64,000 nt of DNA from Eonycteris spelaea (lineage: Eukaryota; Chordata; Mammalia; Chiroptera; Pteropodidae). This document shows, in pieces, positions 11,641 through 25,197 of this stretch; the first letter of the stretch is position 1, and each line of letters starts with the position of its first letter. A program made the translations under genes and the position numbers. The notes below the pieces were generated by a model, which saw only the letters and a list, made by a program, of their open reading frames with translations, ran no database searches and was not told where the DNA came from. The stretch lies in contig PUFA01000022.1 of assembly GCA_003508835.1 (NCBI GenBank), positions 7,440,001 through 7,504,000 of the forward strand, written 5' to 3'.

Positions 11641-12330
11641 AGGTGAAACTCCCTCCTCCTTGCCCTACCTCACTCCTAGCAATTAAAGGTTTGACTTATG
11701 AGGGAAATAAAGAGGTTGTCAGAAACTCACAGTATTTTCCATGAAAATGGCACATGAAGATTGTGATTTATAATAAGAGTATATATTTGGTCCCCGTTCC
11801 TGGTACGAAGCTTTTAAACCATTGCCATTTCCTACATTACGACAGCTATCAAGGTGTCTTTTGTTGTTAGTGGGGTGATTCAGAAAGCACCCGGGTAAGT
11901 GGTGAGTCCAGAGAGGTCTGAGGAGCTCTGAACCCTTTGCCACATACCTGGCCCTATGCATCTCTTCCATTTGCCTTTCATACCCTTTTATAATAAACTG
12001 GAAATCCTGTAAGTAAGATGTTTCTCTGAGTTCTATGAGCTGCTCCAGCCAATTAATTGAACCTCTGGAGGAGATCGTGGGAACGTCTTGTAACAGGTTC
12101 ACTGGAGGCACAGACGACAACCTGGACCTGTGCTTGGAGGTAGGGGAGCAGTCTTACAGGACTGAGCCCTAACCTGTGGGATCTGATACTGTCTCCAGGT
12201 AGAGAGTGTCAGAATTGAACTGAATTATAGGACACTCAGCAGGTTTCTGAAAACTGCTTGGTGGTGTGGAGAAAAACTCCACACACTGGAATTGGTGTCA
12301 GAATTATAAAGCTGGTGAACTATTTTACTG
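11640..12330 (+). repeat. Ancient dispersed repeat, locus 1 of 3
   Basis: Shares an ordered set of blocks with 37960-38745 and 55165-55650: a ...CATCTCTTCCATTTG block, a TATAATAAACTGG block, TTTCTCTGAGTTCTATGAGC, CAATTAATTGAACC and GAGGAGATCGTGGGA. With locus 2 it also shares CTTAC.GGACTGAGCCCT and AGTGTCAGAATT. It is probably the 5' region of an old L1 or an LTR. A 133-residue open frame on the minus strand (11719-12120) lies inside it and is not a gene. Confidence 0.6.
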
Positions 12331-12431
12331 ACATCTCTAGTCCCATTAGCCTCCCTCCAATGTAAGACAATTACTGACAGGTGTCAGGGTATGCTTTCCT
12401 CTAATTAAATATGCAGAATCTCCCTCTCTCA

Positions 12432-12452
12432 CCCCTCCCTCCCTCCCCCCCC
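12432..12452 (-). other. G-quadruplex motif on minus strand (C-run tract)
   Basis: Plus strand reads four C-runs of 4, 3, 3 and 8 separated by single T residues, giving a G3+N1 quadruplex motif on the minus strand and an i-motif candidate on the plus strand. Confidence 0.8.
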
Positions 12453-12470
12453 ACACACACCCAAATACGG

Positions 12471-12715
12471 CATAGCACAATGATTAAGAACACAGGGTCC
12501 AGAGACAGCTTCTTGGGTTCAAATATCAATTCCAATATTTGCTGTGTGACTTAGGCTGTTATTTTATTTCTGTGTCTTAGTATCTGTATTCATAAAATAG
12601 AGAAAGTAAAATGATCTTAAACACAGTGCTGTTATGAGGACTCAGTGAAATAATATATATAAAATATGTATAACAGTACTCAGCATTCAGCGGGTGTTAG
12701 CTAATAGTACTTAAT
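12471..12715 (+). mobile_element. MIR SINE
   Basis: Good MIR order: CACAATGATTAAGAACACAG, TTGGGTTCAAAT, TTTGCTGTGTGACTTAGG, TTCATAAAATAGAGAAAGTA, GTTATGAGGACTCAGTGAAA, then ACAGTACTCAGCATTCAG. Confidence 0.85.
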
Positions 12716-12789
12716 GATTACTGTATAATATATGGAATTTGTCTGCATTTAAAAATTATATAAGTTATATTTTACACATATGTATATCT

Positions 12790-15240
12790 TTGTCTTTTTG
12801 TCTAACACAGAACATCACACTACTGGAAACTCATCCCTTTGATACACAGGGCTAATTCTTTTCATTTAACTACAGTGCAGTATTTCATCATGTCAATTTA
12901 ATACTAGACTTTGCATACATGGTTTCAATAGATTTTAATGGAAATTGTATAATATTTTGGTATTTGTCTATGAGAAATTTCTAACAAATAATAAACTGGA
13001 ATTACTGGCATTTATTAAATTGTAAGTTTTTTTTCCTTTATATGTTAGAACTTTTTTCCCCCTAAGAAAAATAACTCATTTTCCAAATTAACTAGTATTT
13101 CACTTTCTAAATGTTTAGGAATTTTTTTTTTTATCACGTGTTTGTTAACACCTGATATTTCACTTTAGAGTTTCTGAGCTAATCAATAAATTATATCTCT
13201 TTTTCTTTAATAGCTTTCCAAAACTACTAGTAAATTTGGACAAATTTTCTTGTTTATTATACTCCTACTTGTATCTGTGAATCACCCATTTCTATGAGCT
13301 ACCAACATTCTAGTAAGTTGTCTGTTACTTGTAATGGTTAGAAGGAGTTATTTTCATATTATACATATTTACATTTTTGGGAGGTATATTTTTTAAATAT
13401 CTTCTTCCAAAATAATAATTTTAAAAATAAGTGTTACAGTATTTATGTTATATAGTATTTAAGTTTGTAATACTTGCAATTTAAAATTTGTTTAATACCC
13501 AGGTTTCCCAAATCTATCATATAAAATTTAACATTTTCAACATATGTGAAGCTTCTTGTATACCTCTTTTCCTTTCAAAGGTACTGAATTTTGAATTCCA
13601 TTAGTATTTTTTATTTTGATATTTCTAAAATATGTCCTCTTGTTATCATGCATTTAAACTTGTAGAAATTGTGTAAAATCATATATGTCTTGCTGGATAT
13701 TACCTTTTCACTCAACTTTGTTTCTGAGGTTCATCAATATTAATACTTGTTATAACTACACCAAATACGGTTTTATTGCTATCTGTGTTATTTGCATACA
13801 GCTAAATTGCTGATATATTTGAAATTGTTTCACTATAGTGGTTTATGCTTTGTAAATATATTCTCTCATATCCTGTCATTTTATATTCATTTTTAAATTT
13901 TTCTCCATGTGCCCATTTGTAAATGTTTTATTTTACTGGAATTAATTTATGTTTACCATATATTTTTATCATGCATATTTGAATCACAGCTTTTATTCAC
14001 TATCTTCAACTCTGAACCTGACATACCCAATCAAAAATACTTTCAATTCAATTACTCCACTACTTATATGTAATACTCTTGTTTTTCAAGATATTCATCT
14101 TTGCAATTCAGTATTTTTAGATATACTGATGGATATTATGTGCTAATATTTATATTTAGACTGTTGCACATAAATCCATGAGAGAAATTAATTTATAATT
14201 TTTCTTTCTTGTAATGTTTATGTCATATTTAGAATTCAGGTTAGTATTGGTCCCCCAAAAACTTTTTTTCCTTCTTTATTCTATAGAAGAGTTCGTTGAA
14301 GTTTGGTGTGATTTCTTCCTTTAATATTTTGAGGAAAATATCACTGATGTCACTGAACCTGGCAATTAACCTGCATCTCAAATTTCTTCAAAAGATATTT
14401 AAATGTTTCCTTTTCCTTTTGTGTTCTTTTCTAGCATGCACATGGGCAATTTTCTTCTAAAAAATTATTGCAAATTGCAGTCATTTGCAATTATTCAAAC
14501 TGTTAAGTTTATTGGCACATATTTTAGTCCGTGTTTGAGTAATACATATTTTAATTAACTATAAACATCTTTTTGTGTTATATTACTCTTAAGTAACATA
14601 GTTTAATTTTCATGCATTTTGCTAGTTAATTTCACTTTTTACTATCAATTTTCTATTTGGCTATCTGTTTTAATTTTCACTTTTACTCCTTTCATGCTTT
14701 GTTCTGCTCTAATCATTTTTTAATTAGTATACTTTTTTTTCTATTAACTTGTACATTTTTTTTTTTTATGTGGATACCTTGGAGAATCCTTGATTTATTA
14801 CAGTCTAGAATAAATGACTACTCATCAATTCCCTGATATTGCTAAAATATTAGAACATATAAATTCTAATTATTTCCCTCTTCTATATTTTATTTTTTAC
14901 ATCTACATGTATTAAAGTTTGTAAATATTATTTTATAGTCAATTTTTTCATATTTACATAAATGTTTATCACTTCTAATATTTGCTATTCCTTCCTTTAT
15001 TTCTGTGTTACAGACATTATCTATTTTACTTTTGCCTGGCAAACCCATATAGGCTTTTCTGCTGCCTGCTAACAGATTCTTCTGGTTTTGTTTATCTGAA
15101 AAGTCCATATTTCAATTTGATTTTAGAATGTTTTCTCATTGTGTATAAAATTTTTTTCTTCCAGCACATTGCAAATGCCATTCTATTATGTCTTGACTTT
15201 CCTCTTTTGAACAATTTAAATTTTTGAATATCTTCTAATG
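12790..15240 (-). mobile_element. Decayed L1 (L1M-type), antisense
   Basis: Very AT-rich sequence. L1 antisense hallmarks run in 3'-to-5' order along the plus strand: 3'-region phrases at 12870-13020 and 13680-13790 (TCACTCAACTTTGTTTCTGA, AGGTTCATCAATATTAATAC), then a reverse-transcriptase-region phrase at about 14275-14345 (TTCTATAGAAGAGTTCGTTG and TTTCTTCCTTTAATATTTTG). No intact reading frame; boundaries approximate. Confidence 0.5.
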
Positions 15241-18200
15241 ATTCAATCTATGTTGAATATATTTAGAGAACTATTCACTAATTACAAGTAGAGAGAAAAT
15301 CCTTTATGTATGGTCCCATATTAAAAGGTTCTTCTTTTATAAAAATATTAAATCATTGTGTCTACAAATTGTTTTGCCCTCATACAAAATTCTATTTTTA
15401 TAAAGATATATGATTCATATTAGGCCATACTAAATATATCACTCTTGTTGGTCAAAAACTATTGACTCTCTGAACTATATTGAGTATTCTTGTTTAAAAT
15501 TATTAGTACTTTGGGAAATGCTATAGTGTAGCTACTGAAAATTTAATTTAATTCTGACTTTGTTTAAACATCATATATGTCATATCTGTATTAAAAATAA
15601 AAATACTTTCAATGAGATATATAGGAAGTTGAATTCAGAAAATGTATCAAGTAAATTAAGCACATTTCTATTAAAATGTTATTAGATATTTTTTTCTACA
15701 AAACGCAGTCCATATTTCCTCTTTTTCTGAGTACCCTCTGAATATCCTCACATATTTATGAGCATATCTACAATCAAAAACGAAAATAAGAACTAATCAG
15801 TATTCTGAGAACACGCTCAGGTGGGGGAGGAGATTCCCTTTTTGACATTAAAGCTTGTGGATAACACACTAATGGAAACATAAATAGTGAAGCTGAAGTT
15901 GTTTATTCAATGTTTCACCTGATGATACTGTTGGTTCCTGACTCTGCCCTGGCACAAAATAAGACTTAGCTAGTATGCTGGTGCTGTTAGAGATATACTT
16001 TCTATAGAATTCTCACTTATTGTCATCATCACTATAACAAGGCAAGGAACAAATCTATGGGGAGAAAAGGCAAAGATTTCATTCCCTATGCAAAGGGGGC
16101 CATATTCCTTTGAAGGAAAAAAAATCATGTTCAATATAATAACTGCTTTAAAATTTTAAAATAGTTTGTTTTACTTTTTTCAAGAACTTGATAGTATAGT
16201 TCCATTATAAATGAACCCCATGACTTATTAACATTCTGGAAATATGTTCTTTCACTTAAAGTCACATCAGAGTACAGATGGGAAGTCTTATTCAACTTGG
16301 TTATGTCCCTTCATGCTAGCCCCTAAATGGAATTTGAAATGACTGTCAAAAAATCTAGAGGAATAAAAATGAATAAAAAGTTCAATCATGATGTAAAGAA
16401 TAAAAGGATTTCACCAGGATGGTGAGAGAGAAATCACATGTAAATATCATCGACAGTATTTCACAAAGACTTGCCTCTAACAATTGCCGTAAGTGATCCT
16501 AAATGGCTTTATGTGTATGTGTAAATAAATAAAATCTCCCGCATATCAATGGAACAAAGGAACAGACACTAGATTAGAATGTCCGCGCTGCTAGCTAGCA
16601 CCAAGGGCTCTGAGGTGTCCGGTTTGGTCTTAAGAGGCAGTTAAGTTCCAGCAAAGCGGCATTTCAAGACATGGTCTCACCTACATTTCTTTGAAATGGC
16701 ACCTTTCTAAACTGCACAAACATGGATGTGAAGGGCTTAATAACTAACAATCCAATTATCTAGTATAGTAGGAACCCATTAGATGTAACCTCTGCGTTGC
16801 TCAATTTCTATCATATGCTCGCAGTGAGAGTGAGATATAGGTTCCGAATTACTTAGAACTTAGGTTTTAGTGAAAGAATAGAGAAAACGGAAATCTAAGT
16901 TCCGTATAGCACACTGAGCCATGCCCATCCCACCTAAGTGAGTTATTCTCAGCATATCTTTATTTCCAAAGGTAAATACCTTTTAGTATTTCAGAAAACT
17001 GAAATTATGCAATGGGTTTACTGTAGAACAAGGCAGACAGATACATTGATTGATACGGATATGTACCAATGAGTCCTGGTATCTTCATTTTTAAATATAA
17101 CTGATATATAAACCCAGATTATAAAAGAGTGAGGAAAATGTAGTGATTCATATTTGGAATATAATTAGCAAAATTCTGGAATCCAGGTTTTTCATGCCCT
17201 CTTGCCCAGAGATTCCTCAGTCCTCTTGTCCTTTAAGTAATTTAGGTACAAGTCACTATGAGGGCTTGCCCTGCCTGGAAAGATTCTGATTGAGTAGTTG
17301 CATAGATGTGGACAGGCCTGTGAATTTTTTATCAGGTGCCTCAAGTGATTCTTGTACCTCCAGAGATGCAAACTTACAGAGAGATTCATCTGGGTACTGT
17401 CAGTCAGCCTGGTATTCGGTTGAATGAATTCTCAGGAAAAAAAAAAAAAGTAACATTTATGTCTCCTAATGACACTAAACATCAACATGGACATCGAATC
17501 AAATATCGAAAAGGTCAAGAGTTGCTTATAAAACAGCGGTTCTTCTCTTCCTCATTCTTTTTCTGCTGAGCTATTTTATCTTGGGCCACACAGTCCTCAA
17601 AAGCATTTTATTTAAATAACAAGGTACATACTGTAGCTTTATTCTTTAGCACAGTAACCCAGGACTTTACAGTGGCATGGGCTGCCCAGAATAATGGCTC
17701 GATTTCCTAAATCCACGTGAGGCTTAAAGTTTTGTGACTAAGTACTGTCCAAATGATTACAAGGCAATACGTCATTATAAGTTTTTTAAAATTCCTCTAA
17801 AAAAGAGGGCACAATTCTTTCTTTTCCCTTTCTACTTCGTGCTAGATGGAACAAAGATATGATGGCACGAACTAGAAGGAAATCAGAATAGGTCACCTCA
17901 AAACATGCCTCTTTGACATAAAAATGTCTATGAGCTAAAGACACTTAAAAACAAAATAAAACAAGCAAAACAAAACAGGTGCAAGACGAACACTCTGATT
18001 CTCCACTTCTGCTGAAAGCAAGAAGTAACACCCATGATGGAAGATGGCTTCCCTAGACCAGAGGGGACATTCCATCAAGGACAAGACGTTAAGACCAAGA
18101 GAACACTATGCAAACAGACCTTGTTAAAATAATTCTTATCTTTCAGCCTCCCCACGTATTTTACTTTCCACAGCTGCCTGTCTTTGTTCTGCCTCATACA

Positions 18201-19222
18201 GAAGCAAACACGTTTTGCCATTTCTTTTGGTTTTCAGTCATGCGTCACGTAAAACTTCCACTATAGAAATTATTATTTTTTTCCTGTTTCCTATCTTAAT
18301 GTCAACTTCATGTTTAGACCCAGTTGGAAAATGAAACAAAACGAAACAAAAACAAAAACAAAAACAAACTCTAAGAGGGCGAAGGTAAAATTGTGCCTCC
18401 ACTACAAACTCAAGTGGCCCTCTCGGTGTGTGAGGGTAAGTAAACTGCAAGGAGAGGACACACTAAATATTACGCTTCTTGAAAAACAGAGATTCTCAAT
18501 GTTTCCTCCCCACACTGTTTATCTTTAAAAATTACAACAGTTTACGAAGCATAGCAGACTCTTAATACATATTTACTGAATGAATGATTTCTTCAGATGA
18601 CATTTCCATAAAGTATTTTTAACTTTCAAAACGAATCATTCCTTGACTTTTACATTTGACACTGTCATTGAAAGAATGACAAAGAATTACCACAAGTGGA
18701 CTTCTTCTGGAAATAAACTATTCAGTGAAATGTTTTGCTAGTCATGGCTGTCACTATAGCAATTAGATTGAAGTCGTGAACATAATTATACAGCTGTGTG
18801 CATATTAACTGGTAATTCTGTAGTAGGCGGGGTTATTATTTGGGAAGAAATGTACAACTTCTAAAATAGAAATTTTACCTTTGACTTCACTCTAGTTTAT
18901 AGGGAATTCATATTCATATCTATATCTAAACCAAGGGGAGGGTGAGAATCCGTTTAGTATTATATTGTGCTACTACTAATAATTAATAGATAAAATTAAA
19001 ATGGGTATTTTATCCTTGGCAATTAAAGTTCACGCCTCTGCTGAGGTTTGATTTTCCCAGCTGTTAAACACAGGGACTTTTTCTAAATTTGGATAGCAAT
19101 TTCTCTAATTAGATTAAAAATCTTGTGCAAAATTGACTCAATTTTGTGTTATTTATTTAAATTTAATCATTTTCTACACAATATAAAAACTACTGGCTAC
19201 TCATATGCAATAGTAGAGATTG
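15241..19222. other. Non-coding interval, nothing recognised
   Basis: Contains an (A4-5C)n tract at 18331-18368; otherwise unique AT-rich sequence with only short open frames. Retained CpGs around 16580-16870 are slightly more frequent than in the surroundings. Confidence 0.5.
18331..18368 (+). repeat. (AAAAAC)n-like simple repeat
   Basis: Run of A4-5C units. Confidence 0.9.
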
Positions 19223-20435
19223 CACAAATCTTGATAATATATTTAATTTGCAAAAAATACAGTTAATATAGTTACCAGTGTTCCAGAAAAGAGAAAAATG
19301 AAAGCATAAAAGTTGTAAATTTACTTGTTCTCTCCCTTTTTACCTTACCTGGATATTTTTCTTTCCTGAAAATGTTTTGTTAATCAAGCTTGTAAAGAAA
19401 TGTGTTTATAAAGAAGTAATCATAGAATGTCAAAGATCATGCTATAAATGGGTAATGGGCTATCCTAGTTATAATTTTATATTATTTGGATTAAAATATT
19501 AAAAGTAACAAGTCAGGCTGAATTTATTCAAAATTGATTTTGCTTTTCTTAAAAATAAGAGAAAGATAGCAACACATATAAATAACACTTCGAAAATTAA
19601 TATTCTAAGAAACTGACATTTTCCTGATAGTCTCTCCTTTTGCACTTGGTGCATTTGAAACTATTTGACATGCCTTTCCACTACCTCTAAGACTATTGTC
19701 CATTTTAGACAAAGACTTCTCTTATTCCTCCCGATTCCTAATTATGAGGGGTACACCATCCCCAGTGTCTATTTCTGGGCTCTTATACACTGCTGACTTT
19801 CTTGTTTGTCTTTAAGAATAACTTCCACACTTAAATCACATCTCCTTCAAATTTCAGGGTGGATTTTCTTCTGTCTTCATCATTTGTACCAGAATAGAAG
19901 CTAGAATCATCCAAACAGAAAACACATCCAAACGAGAAACTAATTTTCTTTTCCTCTCACAACTTCTAAATCAGTGTTTCTCACATTGCCAATTTCCTTT
20001 TATTCCACTACTTTTAAGTGTCTGAATATAAACATTTCATAACTATTTATCTCTACTTACGTTTTCACTGTTATTATCGAATCATTACCAATTCTATTTT
20101 TTCTAAACTTAAAGTACCAAATTTCAACCTCAAATAAATTTAGTGACAAAAAATTATTATGTTCCTTCTACTCTCTCACAGACTTAACTATTCTAGAAAA
20201 TCTGCATTTGTATTTGAAGAATGGACTCTCTGATACATTACTTGCATAAAACACACATTATTAGAATTGACTTTAAATTGAAATGTTAATTTATCCTGAA
20301 TTTTCAAAATTGTCTGATTTCTCTCTATAATTTACCAAAAAGATACCAACTAAACAACTTAAAAGTAAATCATTTGGAAACTACAGAAAAATATAGTTAA
20401 TTAAATATACAATTAGTTAGTTCAGTTGAAAAATA

Positions 20436-20819
20436 CAGGTGTACCTCAGAGATACTGTAGGCTGGGGTCCAGATCACTCCAATGAGGCATCACAATAAAG
20501 CAAACCACATAGAATTTTTGGTTTCCCAGTGAATATAAAAGTTATTTTTACACTACATTGTGGTCTATTAAGTGTGTAATAGAATTATATCTAAAAACTG
20601 TACATACCTTAATTAAAAATACTTTTTTATTTAAAAAAAATGATCTAAGCCTTCAGCAGGTTATAATCTTTTTGCTGATAGAGGGTCTTAACCTTCAATT
20701 TGCAAAAAAAAAAAAAAAACGAAAACAACAACAACAACAACAACAAAAAAACACACAGAGCCTGAGAAGCACAAGGAAGTGAAGAGCAATAAAACAAGGG
20801 TTGTGCCTGTAAAGAAATA
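20436..20819 (+). mobile_element. Tigger1-type DNA transposon, internally deleted (copy B)
   Basis: Duplicate of the element at 1216-1579 with the same termini and TA flanks. The A-run and CAA repeat are longer and a CACA has been gained near 20751. It lacks a transposase gene. Confidence 0.85.
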
Positions 20820-21181
20820 GACATGTTCTGCCATAAATATCTAGGTAATAAAAGAAGAAAAGCATTGGGTATACTGTCTCTATCCCCCTGATATTATGCA
20901 CAGCATAGGCACAAACTTAAAGCATGACACTTATTGTATCCTCTGTACACTTAGCTCTCTATTAGAGCAACTTAACACAGAAATGTGGCTCTACAGGACA
21001 GAACGGGATAATGGTGCTGCTTTCTTCGATTTTCTTGCCTTTGGCAGAGGAGCTTTGAAACCACGATCAGTTTGCCTGGTGCAGAAGGGCATGCCACAAT
21101 ATTTTTAGAGGATTTCTTTAAATTAGTGCTTTATAAAAATATTTAAAAATTTTCTGCCAAGCTGATATGAATTGTTCTCAT

Positions 21182-21239
21182 GAGTGTGCGTGTGCATTTG
21201 TGTGTGTGTGTGTGTGAGCATGTGTGTATGTGTGTGTGT
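21182..21239 (+). repeat. (TG)n microsatellite, copy B
   Basis: Duplicate of 1951-2009; one interruption has changed from GAGCATTG to GAGCATG. Confidence 0.9.
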
Positions 21240-21923
21240 ATTACAGCCCTCACTCCCTGTTTCCTAAGAGAATTGTTCCAGGCCAGCCTGAATCTTCCTT
21301 TCTGAAGCCCATTGTACTTTTAGCCCACACATCTGTCTTGGGCTTCAATTATAGATAGGTGCTCTAATTTTGACTAAAAAAAAAAATTGAAAAATTAACA
21401 TTGTTTACACTCTTTCACCTTAATCTCTGGATGGCTGCTTTCTCCCACAGTGCCAAGAATAATTATACTGTGGCAAAAAGAACCACTTTAAATCCGAGTA
21501 GAGAAGGGTCTTTCCAACTATTCAGATACCATGGGAACCTTGACATTTCCTAAGAAATGCCTCATGATACAAGACTGGGCCAAAATGAACATTATCATCA
21601 CCAAGCTTTATGTATCCCCTTATGTGTACAGTAGTAGGAAAATTAAAGCTAATTATTTTTAGTTTTTACAGTATCTAAAAGGCCCTTAATTGATAGCAAT
21701 AGTATTCCATTTAAAAATGAAAATACAATAACAGTAATTTCACTTACTGTGAAGTCTGTACATGTATGAAAATAGGAGGAAAAAAATGATATTGTGAGTC
21801 CTCAATTTTAACATGATAGAATTTTATTTTGAATTAAAGGTTTTGATAAAATATCATTTAACCTGCTATTGAATGTACTATACTTTTATGCTAATAAAAT
21901 AATTGAGATAAAAATGAATTTCA

Positions 21924-22027
21924 GGTGGCGAATGCACAATACAACATATATGTGACTTAATGTTGAATTGTGCACTTGAAACTTATTGGATTTCATTAAC
22001 CAATGGCGCCAGAATAAATTTAAAAAA
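21924..22027 (+). repeat. Short retroposon tail-like element (copy B)
   Basis: Duplicate of 2696-2799 with the same length and no difference that I can see. Confidence 0.45.
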
Positions 22028-22366
22028 CTGAATTCCAAAATTATTTTAATCACAATATGAAAGTACTGGCCTACTTATTAAATATATAGTTCAAATCTCA
22101 ATAAAACAGTATTACATCTCAAATTTTATCTGCTGATTATATAATAAATATTAGAAATTATAACCCAAATTATCTTAAATAAAAAATGTAGCTTTTGGGT
22201 TATAAGAAATTTTACTGTTAATTTTAAAAGAGATTAGCCTTAGGTAAGGCAGATTAAGAAAATAAATCCTAGGAAATCCTTAATTAATCAATTTGTTTAA
22301 ATTAGCTAATCATGAATTTTGATTCTTCAAACCATCTTTTGATTTTTAAAAAGTCATATTTAATGT

Positions 22367-22883
22367 TTTATTAATGTCCAATGTATATACAATAAATTCA
22401 CTTGTCATATATGTATAAGTCAATGGCTTTTAATCAATTTACTGTTTTGTGATCAGTACTACAATTCAATTTTCAATATTTTCATTACTGAAAAAGACCC
22501 TTTGCTGTTTTATAGAAATGAAATTACACAATACGTAGTGTTCTTGGTCAGGTTTCTTTCATAAACATGTTTTTAAATTTTGTCCACATTGTAGAATGTA
22601 CTTTGTTTTTCTATATTGCTTTGAATAGTGTTTCATTTTTTGGATATACTACATTTGTTTATCCATTCAGTAGCTGGAAATTTGAGTTATTTCTAGGTTT
22701 TTTGGTTTTTATAAATAATGCTGCTAAAAACATTCCCAAAAACATTTGTGTGAACATATGTTTTCATTTCTTTTAGATGGATCCTAAAGATGGAGTTGTT
22801 TGGTTGGATGGTAAATGTACGTATATCTTTTGAAGAACCTCTTTTCCAAAGTGGCTACATCATTTTATACTCCCACCTGCCAT
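22367..22883 (-). mobile_element. Ancient L1 (L1M-type) 3' fragment, antisense, copy B
   Basis: Duplicate of 3137-3657, differing by a 1-base deletion near 22396. Confidence 0.75.
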
Positions 22884-23068
22884 GCAGTACGGTCCAGGGC
22901 TAGCCTGCTGTATAAATGACATGGAAAACTTAAATGTCCCAGCCAACTGACCCAATTAACTGACAGCTACCTTAGATCATGCCGCAAGATCAATTCGTCA
23001 GATGACTGCAGCTACGAGCAAGATGAGCCTGAGTATCATGAGTAGCTAAATGCACAGAAATCGTGTTT
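22884..23068 (+). mobile_element. MLT1-like LTR fragment, copy B
   Basis: Duplicate of 3658-3845. Confidence 0.5.
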
Positions 23069-23161
23069 TAAACATTATCATGTCACATAAAATCTTCCTT
23101 GTTGCTAACCATAAAAAGAATTTTGGATTGTATGAAACTCTAGTTTTTATTAGGAATGGCA

Positions 23162-23224
23162 AGTTCTGTTCCTAAAGAACAGTTCTGCTTTTAGTTCTGT
23201 TCCTAAAGAACAGTCTGCTTTTAG
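23162..23224 (+). repeat. Two-copy 31/32-bp tandem repeat with internal hairpin (copy B)
   Basis: Duplicate of 3937-4000, lacking one G in the second unit. Confidence 0.9.
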
Positions 23225-24429
23225 ACTATTGCTGATTTTAGTGGAAATTGTTGGTGATCGGTACTATTGCTAACTTAAATACCAGGGGCATGGGAAGAGC
23301 ACAGTCTTTTGGCAAGAGCCTCCTTGCTGGCTCTGTCATTGGGAGCCACTAATGCAGTGCCTGAGGGTGCAAGGTCGACCACATTCTGCTTCTAAATCCT
23401 GCACTGAGCACTGCTGGGCTCACCCCTACAGTGACAGCAAGAGAAACCGTGACGCCCTTACAGCAGGCAAGAACATCTTAGACGCAGAGGGCCATGGAGC
23501 CTGGAATAGCAGTATGAGGCCTCTTTCCTGTATTTTCTGGTCTTTGAGTAAGGCCACCCTAGACTCCTTTTTAACCCCTCTATCTTTTTCTGACAACTTT
23601 GTCACCCAACCAATTGTATGAAGTGTCTGTGCATGAAATGTCAAGAGTGGGATCAAATCCTGCCTGAGCCTTTGTTAAATGTCCCCTGAAAATCCAGTTT
23701 GAAGAAGCCTCCCCATCCAACCCTGAAGGGAGAGCAAGCCTTTCTGGACACGGCTTTTTTTAAACATACATTTCGGAAAAAAATTGTACGGACTCAGAAT
23801 CTGACACATGTGTTTTCTGTTGCGCGAGAACTTGTCAGGGGCAAAAACATGTTAGGTCACCATGAAAGAAAAAAATGCTCCCCTGGTTTTGACTTCCACC
23901 CAGTTATCCCATTTCTAGAACAACACGAGTTCTTCTTTTTAACTCAAATAATAGCAGGTCGTTACGGTGGGGAAAAAAAAAACAGTGATGCATTCTCCCA
24001 GCTCTTTGAGTTCTTCGTCCTCACATATGGGGACTTTGAACATCAAATACTTCCCTCATCCCTGCCTGCTTTAGTGTTTCCCTCCAAACCCAATCAGCTC
24101 TTCACCAGGGACGTGTCCCCTCCCTGACCCCCACGGTTAGGTATGCACCTCCTCACCATGCATAGAAATGTGTCACAGGACTGGGGTCTCTGCTTTCTAT
24201 GACTGACGACTTTATAGCTACAGGGGTGATTATTGGATTCAGAGCTGTCCCCGTCACTCATCTGTAAGTTTTATAAATACAGGCCATTCATTTGATCATT
24301 TTTGGTATTATTCTCACCATTAAATTTCCCAGCTCTAGCCCTATTTAATTGGAGATTTAAAGCTCTATTTTCTGCTTGTTCTATCCATTTTAGGAAGTTA
24401 TTCTATCTCTGTACATCAGTATCCTAATT

Positions 24430-24637
24430 CACTTCGTAGCTATGTTACTTTATGCCATGAATTTAATTTTGCTAAGCCTCAATTTACTTTTATTAGCATT
24501 TAACATTAGGCAGGATTTAAAACCTTCTTAGTCATTGTCGTGATAAGAATAGGATGTAGTGTTATTTGGAGGATAAAACAATGCATATGAAGTGCTTATC
24601 ATAGTGTCTTGTACTTGATAAGTACTCAGTAAAGCTT
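24430..24637 (+). mobile_element. MIR-like SINE, copy B
   Basis: Duplicate of 5205-5412. Confidence 0.65.
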
Positions 24638-25016
24638 AGTTTTCCTTGTTTTTTTTTTTTTTTAATGCAGGTAATACCATAACATGGTTGCTATAATGAA
24701 ATTTTATATAATAGCCTCTATGTAATTTATATTACCTATAGTAGGTGAACAAGACATGAAAATTAATATAGTTTGTATTATAGAAGATGTCTTTATCGTA
24801 ACAAGCTGTCTTCATTGTTAGACAGAAGTTCATTCACTGAAGAGTACATCAAACAGAAAATTCTATTTCTGGCTTTGCTACTAAGTATCACTAATTAGCG
24901 ATGGTGTCATAGCAATAATATCAATTATAACAATAAAACTGTATGTTAAATGTGTACTAGAGGCTAAAAACAGTCCAAAGAAACTTAAGTGGTGGGTTAG
25001 CCAGGAGTTTGAGCTC

Positions 25017-25197
25017 ATAGCTGACCTCTTAACATCGTATCCTCGGAAAATATTGAATGATACCTAAGAATGTCTTCGCTAGTAAAATGAGAGAATAACA
25101 ATACTTATTCCATTAGGTAGGTGTAAAATTTAAATAAGATATTTCACATTTGGTTCTTAGTACACTGTTTGACCCACTGCGGATGCTCAACAGGTGG
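25017..25197 (+). mobile_element. MIR-like SINE, copy B, second element
   Basis: Duplicate of 5795-5975. Confidence 0.65.

Noticed and set aside
11719..12120. 133-codon minus-strand open frame
   Set aside because: Lies inside an ancient dispersed repeat shared by three loci.
16580..16870. Slightly CpG-retaining stretch as a possible CpG island or promoter
   Set aside because: CpG density is far below island level and no promoter motif is evident.
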